Source: Certhia americana
Taxonomy: Eukaryota > Chordata > Aves > Passeriformes > Certhiidae
Length of the DNA stretch: 64,000 bases
Direction: 5' to 3'
Assembly: GCA_018697195.1 (NCBI GenBank)
Contig: CM031858.1
Location: forward strand, 111,429,536 to 111,493,535
The translations under genes were made by a program, and so were the position numbers. Below, in pieces: positions 51,901-59,000 of the stretch. Position 1 is the first letter of the stretch. The number at the start of each line of letters is the position of its first letter. Below the pieces are notes generated by a model. That model was not told the origin of the DNA. It did not search any database and saw only the letters and a program-made list of their open reading frames with translations.

Positions 51901-52273
51901 TTTTTAACAGCTTGTTTTTAAAGCCTGGTAGGGCAGCAACTGAGACAGGAGTGTGATCTAATTATTGAAAATCTAATATATTCATTTTTTCCATTAGTTC
52001 TAATGCACTTTTTGAGTCCTTTAAAAAAAATTGTCTTTTGGAAGAGGATCTTGCCTGCTGCATCTTCCCAGCTGAATGCTGCCTAGAACAGAACGTCCAG
52101 CACTGTTTGTTTTACTCACCGTGCTTTTATTCCTGCAGACTTACGAGGTGCAGAGCGTGCTGGGAAGGGAGGTGGGGTTATTGAACTGCTACGTCCACTC
52201 CGTAACCAGTCACCCCAACTGTGTTGTGCTGGAGGAAATTGTTCTTCTGGAAGCTGCAGCAAGACAGAGTTGA
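25552..52273 (+). CDS. SPIDR: SPIDR, C-terminal part, ten spliced exons
   Basis: Scaffold protein of homologous recombination (formerly KIAA0146). In the nucleus it links BLM helicase and RAD51 at damage sites, and it also works with FIGNL1. Ten exons with GT-AG borders join without a frame conflict; intron phases run 2, 0, 0, 0, 1, 1, 2, 0, 0. They give about 399 residues and a TGA stop. The product follows the human C-terminal half as I remember it: [56 protein letters not shown]. This part corresponds to the family's C-terminal domain of unknown function (DUF4503). A CxxC-x16-CxxC zinc-ribbon-like pattern spans exons 47543 and 49113. Human SPIDR is about 915 aa, so the N-terminal half lies upstream of the window. 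Identity is firm; exact splice use is inferred. Confidence 0.93.
25711..34829 (+). other. SPIDR intron a-b
   Basis: 9.1 kb AT-rich intron. It holds a T-rich run at 27574-27597 and AT/CA-rich simple sequence near 31590-31618. A stretch at 32460-32760 ends in an AATAAA-containing segment that could be an old LTR, but this is not secure. Nothing else was recognised. Confidence 0.7.
27574..27597 (+). repeat. T-rich run broken by one C
   Basis: 13 T, one C, then 10 T. Read from the - strand it is an A tail-like tract, but no retroposed sequence was recognised beside it. Confidence 0.85.
34830..34917 (+). CDS. SPIDR: SPIDR exon b
   Basis: 88 bp exon, phase 2 in and phase 0 out. The split codon AG|G restores Arg in [19 protein letters not shown], the counterpart of human TRGRTAGIFSLIDTLWPP as I remember it. 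Acceptor tctctttgaag, donor ATG|gtaagt. It is too short to stand out as an open frame and was found by matching the family. Confidence 0.9.
35550..35605. repeat. Perfect-looking 28 bp tandem duplication
   Basis: The unit TTTTTGTCTTCTGTCACATC plus AAATCAT(C/T) occurs twice end to end, differing only in the last base. Probably a recent slippage or repair event. Confidence 0.92.
36900..36946 (+). repeat. Poly(A) run, 47 bases
   Basis: Longest homopolymer of the window, in a SPIDR intron. Directly upstream is a 67-codon open frame (36691-36894) with a hydrophobic stretch; no gene family was recognised. Confidence 0.9.
37308..37451 (+). CDS. SPIDR: SPIDR exon c
   Basis: 144 bp exon, phase 0 at both ends, so its loss would keep the frame. 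It encodes [20 protein letters not shown] followed by an acidic stretch and [15 protein letters not shown]. Strong T-rich acceptor ending aatag; donor CGG|gtaatc. The ATG at its first codon is internal to the protein and not a start. Confidence 0.92.
37545..37604 (+). CDS. SPIDR: SPIDR exon d (60 bp microexon-like)
   Basis: 60 bp exon, phase 0 at both ends, encoding 20 residues with the [12 protein letters not shown] core (human RCSFYATVIY from memory). It lies only 93 bp after the previous exon, the shortest intron of the set. Acceptor ccattttcag, donor CAG|gtaatc. Confidence 0.92.
37605..40832 (+). other. SPIDR intron d-e
   Basis: 3.2 kb AT-rich intron, with an AT-alternating run near 40465-40505. 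No repeat family or gene recognised. Confidence 0.75.
40833..41031 (+). CDS. SPIDR: SPIDR exon e
   Basis: 199 bp exon, phase 0 in and phase 1 out. It encodes [20 protein letters not shown], then [17 protein letters not shown] and [13 protein letters not shown]. Acceptor ctaatcacag, donor AATG|gtgagc. The reading frame stays open for about 95 codons past this donor, and a second donor-like site (CTT|gtaagg) sits at 41204/41205. Confidence 0.9.
41032..42027 (+). other. SPIDR intron e-f
   Basis: 1.0 kb intron. Its first 280 bases continue the exon e frame without a stop, with a donor-like site at 41205. Otherwise nothing recognised. Confidence 0.75.
42028..42180 (+). CDS. SPIDR: SPIDR exon f
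   Basis: 153 bp exon, phase 1 at both ends. It encodes [18 protein letters not shown] and [17 protein letters not shown], among the best conserved stretches against the human protein as I remember it. Acceptor tttttggcag, donor AGAG|gtttgt (an acceptable but not ideal donor). Confidence 0.93.
42457..42528 (+). other. Exon-like 72 bp segment, possible cassette exon
   Basis: Good acceptor (pyrimidine-rich, ending ctttcag) and donor (ATGG|gtaaga) flank 72 bases between SPIDR exons f and g. If spliced after exon f (phase 1) it reads nine codons and then TGA, so it would act as a stop-introducing exon. Read in phase 0 it is open. Not part of the normal product; use is unproven. Confidence 0.3.
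44120..44195 (+). mobile_element. Probable CR1 remnant
   Basis: The words GGGCCCTGAGCAACTTGGT and CTTCAGAGGTTCCTTCC follow the last 80 bases of CR1 in the sense orientation, without a clear terminal repeat. Short and diverged, so the call is tentative. Confidence 0.5.
45418..46388 (-). mobile_element. CR1 LINE, 3' part with remnant of ORF2 (reverse transcriptase protein)
   Basis: About 970 bases of CR1 on the - strand: the CATAAAATCATAGAATCG end at 45421, the 3' non-coding region, then the end of ORF2. On the - strand 46384-46019 still reads as a piece of the ORF2 product, with a DDTKLGG motif of the reverse transcriptase region and [13 protein letters not shown] downstream. The element is truncated at its 5' end and its reading frame has stops, so it is inactive. 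It sits inside a SPIDR intron, antisense to the gene. Confidence 0.9.
47129..47355 (+). other. Exon-like open frame in phase with SPIDR exon f
   Basis: The acceptor gttgttttcag at 47128 opens a frame in phase 1, the phase in which exon f ends. It would add about 75 residues ([20 protein letters not shown], a lysine/arginine-rich stretch, then [17 protein letters not shown]) before TAA. It may be an alternative last exon or a chance frame. A poly(A) signal just after it was not seen. Confidence 0.3.
47543..47636 (+). CDS. SPIDR: SPIDR exon g (first half of zinc-ribbon motif)
   Basis: 94 bp exon, phase 1 in and phase 2 out. It encodes [20 protein letters not shown], then [11 protein letters not shown]. 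The CNRC pair is the first CxxC of a possible zinc ribbon completed by CNQC in the next exon. Acceptor catgttctgcag, donor ACAG|gtgaga. Confidence 0.93.
47637..49112 (+). other. SPIDR intron g-h
   Basis: 1.5 kb intron with a GGAA/GGCA purine tract at 48321-48368. No gene recognised. Confidence 0.75.
48321..48368 (+). repeat. GGAA/GGCA purine-only microsatellite
   Basis: About 48 bases of degenerate AAGG/GGCA repeats with almost only purines on the + strand. Confidence 0.85.
49113..49227 (+). CDS. SPIDR: SPIDR exon h (second half of zinc-ribbon motif)
   Basis: 115 bp exon, phase 2 in and phase 0 out. It encodes [20 protein letters not shown] and a following basic segment ending TVKVK. CNQC lies 16 residues after CNRC of the preceding exon. 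Acceptor tgtgtgtttcag, donor AAAG|gtatgg. Confidence 0.92.
49228..49726 (+). other. SPIDR intron h-i
   Basis: About 500 bases of AT-rich intron; nothing recognised. Confidence 0.8.
49727..49780 (+). CDS. SPIDR: SPIDR exon i (54 bp)
   Basis: 54 bp exon, phase 0 at both ends, encoding the 18 residues [18 protein letters not shown] (human LLQRSISSLLRFAAGEDG from memory). Acceptor ctcattccag, donor GGG|gtaagt, a near-perfect donor. Confidence 0.93.
49781..52138 (+). other. SPIDR intron i-j
   Basis: 2.4 kb intron. Around 49870-50000 the words CCAGTGATGGAGATTC and CAGGCAGTTTG resemble a very old CR1 copy in - orientation, too decayed to call firmly. An AT-alternating run lies near 51780. Nothing else recognised. 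Confidence 0.7.
52139..52273 (+). CDS. SPIDR: SPIDR last coding exon and stop
   Basis: 135 bp of terminal coding sequence: [20 protein letters not shown], then [16 protein letters not shown] and a short tail ARQS before TGA. The body is close to human SPIDR; the last six residues differ, as expected for an unconstrained tail. Acceptor ttattcctgcag. Confidence 0.94.
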   Translation, partial: TYEVQSVLGREVGLLNCYVHSVTSHPNCVVLEEIVLLEAAARQS

Positions 52274-52645
52274 ACTCTAGTCAGCTATTATAGTATCTGT
52301 GGACTTTGTAATGTGATTATCTGTTAACTAGTGCCACAGATAATGTATAATGCAAGTGTGATAAGCATTAAGATAGTTTATTAAAACTGTGATTTATAAA
52401 GCACGTTGTGCTAACACTGAAAAAAATACCCGTGTATTGTTCAACTTTCTGAACTCTTCTTTTTCTGACCAGTGCAGAATCTAAGAATACAGTTCTTTGT
52501 TGTGTTTGCTGTTATGTAATGTAAAACATGTTTTCCTGGAAGTTTTGAATGGTTGTGATTTTTTTAAAATAATGCTGTATTTATTATATGTCAATGGAAA
52601 ATATTTTACTGATATTTTGGAAATAAATACCTTGCTATGGACAGC
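52274..52645 (+). terminator. SPIDR: SPIDR 3' UTR and poly(A) signal
   Basis: AT-rich sequence after the stop, with a canonical AATAAA at 52622-52627. Cleavage is expected some 15-25 bases later; the exact end is inferred. This gives a short 3' UTR of about 370 bases. Confidence 0.75.
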
Positions 52646-53528
52646 GGATGTTGCTTTAAGCTGAGTTTTATCAGTGTATCCCAGACCTGCTGCAAAATGC
52701 TGCGTGGTGCATGAATTCTGAGGAGTTATCACTTTGCAATAGTTGTTATAAAGACAGAGATTTGAACACATATGAAGTTAATGTTTTACAGCTAATTGGT
52801 CTCTCAGCATAGAAGTTGTGTGTTATCTGTAGCTTCCCACAAAGCGGGTGTTTCATTATAGTTTCTTTTATGGTTAAGGAGCAAACTGCGTTGTAGGCCA
52901 CACAACTACCCCCACCCAGACAGTGGAGACTACAGATCAGATAAATGCCAAAATCTTCCTCTGTGTGCATTGCAAGAATATAAGAATTAGAGGCTGCATG
53001 TTTTTTAGCCCCATGTAACTCTTTTCAGTGTTTAAAAGCCCCTTACAGGTCAGAGGAGGAAAAATGAGTGGTTCTGTGCAGGTCCTGCATGCAGTTAACC
53101 AGCAGAAAAGGAAAAGCAAATTTGCCACACTGGTCATTTCTGCAGCTCAGGCCAATAGTGAAAAGTCTTATGGATGTCACAATTACCAAAGGAATGACCC
53201 AGCTTTTGAATTCTCCTTTTCCCCCCACCTCCTCCAAGCATTTCAGTCTCTTACCTTCCTCCCTGTAAGGAAAAAGGAGATGACAGCCCATTCCTGTGTA
53301 GAGGTCTGTATGTGAGACTGGGGTTGCCCCTTCAAAACCATTTGTGGGTTTTTTTTCCAGGAGAAAGCTGGAGGTGCTTGTTGTGTCAGGCCATTTTTCT
53401 GCCAGTGCCCTATAGATGCTGTAGGTGCTCTAACACTGCACTACTGAGATTTAGACAAGATCTTCTGTGATCTGTTCACCCACTCAGGGATGAACAGCAG
53501 TGTTGCTGCTCTGTTACTAGCAGGGATC

Positions 53529-53611
53529 AGTGAAAGTCTTTGTGACCACTGACTCTGTGATGAGCAGCAGTTGCCCACTCTCACTTTCACTTGCCAGGAT
53601 CAGTGAAAGTG
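53529..53611. promoter_or_regulatory. Cluster of three IRF/ISRE-like motifs
   Basis: AGTGAAAGT at 53529-53537, TCACTTTCACTT at 53581-53592 (AAGTGAAAGTGA on the - strand, an interferon-regulatory-factor type sequence), and AGTGAAAGTG at 53602-53611. All lie between the SPIDR and CEBPD 3' ends. Part of the cluster comes from a short imperfect duplication (GGATCAGTGAAAGT twice). Regulatory function is inferred from motif form only. Confidence 0.4.
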
Positions 53612-53879
53612 TCCTGCTCCTGCAGTGGGCTGGAGCCTGAGGGCATCAACACCTCTGGGACTCACTACAGGCTGGTCCCGGCTCTGGAACATGTTAGTGT
53701 AGGAGCAACTTTGCATTATCTGGAATGGAAACCCCTTGGAAGTTATTTTAATAGGAATTTTAACTAGTCGTATTCTTTTAATGGTATTCTTGTAGTCCTA
53801 TGCACTTTTTTTTTTTTTTTAAAGATATAGAATACAGTATTTCTGGCACTGTCCTGGACACAGAGCAGTCTCTCTTGCC

Positions 53880-54175
53880 GTGCAGCTGCTCGGTCCCACC
53901 AGCGCCACAGCAACCCCTGACTCAGCACTCCAGCTCAGCGAAGCGGCTCCGGGGGGAGCAGACTTCGCAACCACTGCGGCCGAGGGGTCTTCACGGTTGT
54001 TGCCACCCCTGCATCGCTCTCTGGATGCTTTGGGAAGTCACACAGCGCCCCTCGCTTGCCCTCACCTCCCCTCTCGGCCCCTGGGACCCCCTCGCCGTGT
54101 TCCCCGCCCGTGTTCAGCCCCCTCCCCGGCAGCGCAGCTTTCCCCGCCGCCAGCCCGTTGCTGTCAGGACACAGA
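53880..54175. other. GC-rich, CpG-containing segment just beyond the CEBPD poly(A) site
   Basis: About 300 bases of GC-rich DNA lying 3' of the CEBPD transcript end. It holds TGACTCAGCA at 53918-53927, which reads TGCTGAGTCA on the other strand, the NF-E2/small-Maf type site. An open frame of 106-131 codons runs through it in two frames but shows no recognisable protein; high GC alone can explain this. Confidence 0.5.
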
Positions 54176-54189
54176 GCAAACCAGAGCAG

Positions 54190-54667
54190 GGTTGACTTAA
54201 AATGCTTTTCTTTATTCTTAGAAATGCTGTAAAAATTGATATAAAAGGTTGAGCATGCTCAGTCTTTTTTTTTTTTTTTTTTTCCATCCTACTGTCTAGA
54301 ATACATGGGATTTTGAATCATTTTAACAGATGTACCATAGCTGCATCGGTATGAGTAAAATGTAGAAAAGACGAAAACTACCATTACAAAAATAATTTAA
54401 GGGGAGAGAAGAAAAAAAAAATAATATATTTAGCTTTTTTTCCCTTTTTCGCAAGTTTCGTGGTGAAAGACCCAGGCATCGCTCCACGTCGCTGCCGCAT
54501 TCCGAGCGCGGCCGCGGGCCCGCAGGTCCCGCCGCGGCTCCGCGCCTCCTGCCGCGCCCGGCACGGCCCGGGGCACCGCGGCACGGCCCGGCAAGGCTCG
54601 GCACGGCCCTCTGAGGTATTTATCCACCGTTTCCCGGAGTCCGTCTCTCCGTCCCGCTCCCCCCCGG
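54190..54667 (-). terminator. CEBPD: CEBPD 3' UTR and poly(A) signal
   Basis: On the - strand a canonical AATAAA lies at 54216-54211, about 450 bases after the stop, followed by a TGTGT-containing stretch suited to cleavage near 54190. The UTR first runs through GC-rich DNA (to about 54475), then AU-rich sequence with U runs and a 19-base poly(A) stretch in the transcript (T run at 54265-54283). AU-rich ends fit a short-lived inducible mRNA. The end point is inferred. Confidence 0.72.
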
Positions 54668-55696
54668 TTACCGGCAGTCGGTGCCCGAGCCGGGCTGCAG
54701 GAAGGAGGCGCTGGGCAGCTGCTTGAAGAAGTGCCGGAGGCTGGTCAAGTCCCGGGTGAGCTGCTCGATCTTCTTGTGCAGCTTCTCATTCTCGGCCGAA
54801 AGCTCCAGCAGCTTCTGCTGCATCTCCTGGTTGCGCCGCTTCGCCTTGTCGCGGCTCTTGCGCACGGCGATGTTGTTGCGCTCCCGGCGCTGCCGGTACT
54901 CGGGGCTAAACCTGTCCACGCACTTCTTGCCGCCCCGCTCCTTGCCCCCGGCGGCGGCGGGCAGCGGGACGCCCTGCGCCGGCCCGGGCACGGCGGCGGC
55001 GGCGGGGCCCGGCGAGCGGGTGCTGCAGCTGGAGGGGGAGCTGCTGCCCGGCGGCTCGGGGGACGTGGGCGGCGTGGGCTGCCCGCTCAGGTTCATGATG
55101 GTCTGGGCGCAGGTGGCGATTTGCGAGGGCAGCAGCGAGGAGGAGAGGTCGCTGTCGCTCCAGTCCGGCTCCTGCTTCAGAGCGCCGCGGGAGGAGAAGG
55201 AGGAGGAGGAAGAGGAGGAGGAGGAGGAGGAGGCGGTGCGGGGCTCGGAGCCCAGCAGGGTGGTCATGGCAGCGCCGAGGTCCTTGGCGGGGTCGCGGCC
55301 GGCGCCGCCGCCCGGTGGCAAGTACTCGCCGTATTCCCCGCCCCGCTCGGGCTTGTGGTTGCTGTTGAAGAGGTCGGCGAAGAGCTCGTCGTTGCAGAGC
55401 TCCAGGTTAGGCACGGCAGACATGGAGTCAATGTAGGAGCTGAAGTCGATGGCGCTCTCGTCCTCGTACATGGCCGGGGCGGCGGCGCTCAGCTCCGCCA
55501 GGTTGGTGCCGCTGCCCCCCAGGCCGCCCCCCGCCTCCTCGCCGCTCATCCCGCAGCCGCCGCGGGACCCCGGCTTGCAGGCGGGACCCGGCCCGCCGCC
55601 GCTGCCCACCTTGGCGTCGTAGAAGTTGGCGGGCTCCAGGCACCAGCTCTTATAACATGCCGGCGAGTCCAGGCTGTAGAGAGCGGCGGCGCTCAT
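54668..55696 (-). CDS. CEBPD: CEBPD, CCAAT/enhancer-binding protein delta, intronless
   Basis: bZIP transcription factor that binds CCAAT/enhancer motifs as a homo- or heterodimer in the nucleus; in vertebrates it is induced in acute-phase and inflammatory responses and early adipogenesis. The 342 aa frame has the conserved activation region (DESAIDFSSYIDSM near 79-92, ELCNDELFADLFN near 99-111), a sumoylation-type motif LKQE at 173-176, a proline-directed phosphosite cluster PTPPTSPEPP at 207-216, the basic region NNIAVRKSRDKAKRR at 274-288, and zipper leucines 299, 306, 313 and 320. The end GTDCR is typical of the delta paralogue. It is longer than the mammalian protein (about 269 aa) through Gly- and Ser-rich insertions, including 11 serines at 156-166. 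The first ATG after the TATA box was chosen as start; it has C at -3. A single exon is normal for this family. Confidence 0.96.
   Translation of the reverse strand: MSAAALYSLDSPACYKSWCLEPANFYDAKVGSGGGPGPACKPGSRGGCGMSGEEAGGGLGGSGTNLAELSAAAPAMYEDESAIDFSSYIDSMSAVPNLELCNDELFADLFNSNHKPERGGEYGEYLPPGGGAGRDPAKDLGAAMTTLLGSEPRTASSSSSSSSSSSFSSRGALKQEPDWSDSDLSSSLLPSQIATCAQTIMNLSGQPTPPTSPEPPGSSSPSSCSTRSPGPAAAAVPGPAQGVPLPAAAGGKERGGKKCVDRFSPEYRQRRERNNIAVRKSRDKAKRRNQEMQQKLLELSAENEKLHKKIEQLTRDLTSLRHFFKQLPSASFLQPGSGTDCR
55191..55233 (-). repeat. (GAG)n tract coding the CEBPD poly-serine run
   Basis: GGA/GAG trinucleotide repeat on the + strand, read as TCC-type serine codons in CEBPD (residues 156-169, with one Phe). 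It is prone to length change and probably differs between individuals or species. Confidence 0.85.
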
Positions 55697-55971
55697 CGGC
55701 GAGCGGGACGCGGCGCCGCACGGCCGCGGCGCGGGGGCTCCGGAGCGCGGGCACCAAACGCCGCTCCGCGACGGTCGCAGCTCCAGCCTCTGTCACGGGC
55801 AGGTGGGAGCCGGGCTGCTGCCGCTGCTCACACCGCTGCCGCTCCTACTGCTCGGTGACACCGGCGCTGCCGCTGTAGCCCCGCCGTAGCCTCCCCGAGG
55901 GGGCCGATCCGGGCTCGGGTCACGCCGTGAGCAGCGGGAGGAGGCGGGGATGGGACAAGGCGTCTCAGGAC

Positions 55972-56054
55972 CTGGGAGTGAAACGCCCGCTCGGTCCCTT
56001 CTTATACGGCGCGGGCCCCGCCTCCTGCCCCAATGACGGGGAACGACTGTTCCC
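55972..56054 (-). promoter_or_regulatory. CEBPD: CEBPD core promoter
   Basis: On the - strand a TATA box (GTATAAG) lies at 56007-56001, placing transcription start near 55972-55976 by the usual 25-30 base spacing. A GC box (GGAGGCGGGGCC) lies at 56025-56014. An inverted CCAAT box reads CCAAT on the + strand at 56030-56034 and overlaps a CRE half-site TGACG at 56034-56038. A palindrome GGGAAC-GACT-GTTCCC follows at 56039-56054. There is no ATG between the inferred start site and the CEBPD start, giving a 5' UTR of about 275 bases. TATA, Sp1 and CREB-type sites are known in mammalian CEBPD promoters; functional use here is inferred. Confidence 0.75.
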
Positions 56055-59000
56055 GGCACCCCCGGGGACCCGGGGGCGGGAGCGGGTGGGGTGCGCGGCC
56101 GCGGAGGCAGGGCTGCCGCCGCAGCGAGCTGCCACCTCCCGGCCGAGGGTGGCCGCCGGCCGAGGTGCCCCCACCACGGGCATGCGACGGCCCTCCCCGC
56201 ACCGTCCCGTCCCCGGGAAGCGCTGCCCCGACGCCGGTACCGGCGCCGCATTCCCCCGGCTGAGCGTTGATTTTCCCTTTTTCCACGCGGGCCGGCGGAA
56301 AAGCTGGCTGAAAAAGCTGATTTTACCCCGCCGCCGCCAGCAGCACCGCGCTGCATCCCCCCACGCGCTTCCCGAGCGGCGCCTGGGATGGAGCGATACG
56401 GGGAAGATGCTGCCTGCCCCACGCGTGTCTCTGCGTATCACCCGAGCGCCCTCCGGAGGCTCAGCTCCCCTCGCTGGAGCACGGGCAGCTTCACCCGAGA
56501 AGGATGTAAATCCCCCGCTCCGGGGAAAAGGGTGTCCGCTTGGATTTCTTCTAGTAGGACACTCCGGTGGGAAAGGGGTCTCTGAGGCATCTTTAGCTGT
56601 TTCACGCTGTCTGCATGAAGACGTGCCTCTTAAAATCTTACATTAAATTATTATGCACGTTGGCGATCCCCGTCCCCCTTGCTTCCCACAAATTACTACT
56701 ATTAAATTGGCAAGTATCAGAGAACTGAAAATACTTGCAGCTAAGTTTTCTAGTTACAAAAGAGTTTCTAAAAACCTGGATTCACCCCCAGGTGCTCCGC
56801 TGACTGAGTTACTAAAGAAACACACAACAAAACGCCCTTAAATTTATTTTTTAAAAAAATATTTATTTATTTATCTTCCAGAAGACCCTTCTATATTTAA
56901 GACAGGAGTATCCCAGGCGCTGGCTTTCCAGCCCAACACTCAGCTGACGCTGCTGGCATGGAGCTGCGCCCTGCGGAGCGCGGTGCCACTCGCCCGGAGG
57001 TGGCTTTCTGGGGACCGTGGGGACGTGCCGGTCATGCCGGGCCTCCTGCCCCTCTCCGGGCAGGGCTCCATCTGCCGCCACCGCAGCTGTTGCAGGACCG
57101 CAGCTGTTTATCACAGGGGTGTGTATTTTAGCATAAGTAGCTGGGAACAAGACTGGTACATGCTCTCCCTTTGGATGTACACTCCTCGTGGGAAGGCTTG
57201 TGGGATCAGGGTAAGTGTGCAGTGTCTGGCAGGTGGGGTATTACATCTGGCAGGTAAGGTTTCACTTGGAGAGGCTTTGCTTTTTAACTCTAGCACTGCC
57301 AGATGTACTATGTTTAAATAAACTTGGTTTCCTTTCTCATCAGAGGACTGATCACACAACTTCTGTCTGCACACGACCTCTATGCTTTTTTTTTCTACAT
57401 TCTCAAAGAAATAATATGCCCCAAACTATTTTGCATGTTATTTTTTAGCCTTCTCTATGCCCCAGACCTTCTCTGGGGTCTCTTCATGATGCACAACTCT
57501 GCACCACCTGCCCCGGGCTTGGTTATCCAGCAGGGAACGTGGAGTTCCCGGACCCTTTGTATGAAGTGTGTGCATGAGGCATGGGAAGGTAGTTCAGAAA
57601 TGAAGTGCAGTCTGATATCTACTGTCTCTCCCCCTGCTCTGCTGAAAGGGGTTAGATCTCACCCATTGTAGTCCTAAAATAATGATTTGTCTTGGAAAGC
57701 ACTCATTTAACTGTTTGCATGCAGAACTGTGTTACACTTCGAGCTCACCCAAGTCCTTACCCCAAAGGTCAGCCAGCACTAACATGCCACTGCACCAGCC
57801 TGAACATGTCTATTTAATGCCCACCATGTGTTACTCCAAAAAAGACACCCAATTCCCAGCCAAGTCACCCGACCCCTGCTGGGCAGCTTGCCTCCTGGCA
57901 ATTACATTCTCAAAATCCTTCAGTAGAAGGCACAGCAGAACTGCGGTGTAAACTTCAATATAAGCCATCTGTGTCACCCGTAAGCCCCACCACGGAGGGT
58001 GCAGCATTGCCTACAGGGTCTTCAGGACCTGGAGGTGTGTTCAGAACTCGTGGTCGGACCTGTCAATGCCCGTCCCATAAACCCAAGCCACAGGAGCCAC
58101 CCCCGGAGGGTGAGTTGGTTTTGTTTGTTGCTGAGCTTGAGAGGTGTGATTTCAGAAGAATGTTTAAGGGGGTTCTCCCATGAGCCATGCAGGGTTGTGA
58201 AGCCCTGGGGTGCTGCAACATCTGCAACGAAGCATCCAGGATTATGTGAACAAGTGATACCTGGCACTTAGCAGAGCAGTGCATTGAAGGCAGGATGACA
58301 TCCATACTCTGCTGTTTCCTGAGTAGTGAAGTACAGACAAGCCCTTGATTTCCCTGATCTGTCCTGCTGAGTGTCTGACTCACCGAGTTAAAGCTTGTCT
58401 CTGGGATCCAATAATTTTAAACAGCAGAAAGAAGCAGGTGATCAGAATTTCAAAATAAATTATTTAAAACTTGTTTGAGGTTCATGCTCCAAATCAAGTA
58501 TTTAAACCTGACAAGGAAGGACAAGAAACCTTTCTCTAAGAAGCAGAAAAAAAGACAAAACCTTTACTTATTCTGGACTGCTGTCTGTGAGTCTCAGAGA
58601 AACACCAGGACCCCGCCCCCCTCAGGGATGGCAGTTAAATCACACTGTTTTCTGACTAGTTTTTCCTCATAAATAGGGAACAGGCTACTCAGGGAAGACA
58701 AGAAAACAGGGTAATGCCTCAGCGTGCTAACCTCCAGCAACCCAGCCAGGCAGGACTTTTTGGGACAGTGGGACTAGGAGTGTGACAAGGCTTTGCTAGT
58801 CTTGGGGAGCTTAAGGAGCCCTTTTGTGCTCTTGATATTATGGGCTTGAGACAGCACCAACAGGACATGACGTCCTGGGGGATTCATGGGTAAAGACCAA
58901 GCTGACAGGGAGAAAAAAGATGGGGGACTGCTATGTTTGCTGTGTTTCTCCTCTCTGCAAGAAGCAGCAGGAGTGCAAGTATCCTTTCATTCATCAGCTG

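Larger units (their letters stand above)
52646..54189. other. Intergenic region between the SPIDR and CEBPD 3' ends
   Basis: About 1.5 kb separating two convergent genes. It contains the IRF-like cluster (53529-53611), a T run at 53806-53820 and the GC-rich segment with the Maf-type site (53880-54175). No gene recognised. Confidence 0.7.
54475..56560. other. CpG island over CEBPD
   Basis: Dense CpG and very high GC from the CEBPD 3' UTR through the coding region and promoter to about 500 bases upstream, in sharp contrast to the AT-rich flanks. It accounts for the many long spurious open frames on both strands here. Confidence 0.85.

Noticed and set aside
53529..53611. Reading the GTGAAAGT repeats as a CRISPR-like array
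   Set aside because: Units are short, irregular and on both strands; the DNA is vertebrate.
53800..54200. 131- and 106-codon frames on the + strand after SPIDR
   Set aside because: Again explained by high GC; two frames are open at once and neither resembles a known protein.
54731..55858. 375-codon open frame on the + strand across CEBPD
   Set aside because: It is the antisense of the GC-rich CEBPD coding region; it is made of Gly/Ala/Arg runs typical of such shadows and matches no family.
55793..56422. 209- and 158-codon frames on the - strand (and a 239-codon frame on the +) over the CEBPD promoter
   Set aside because: Stop codons are rare in CpG-rich DNA; these frames cross the TATA box and promoter elements and have no recognisable domain.
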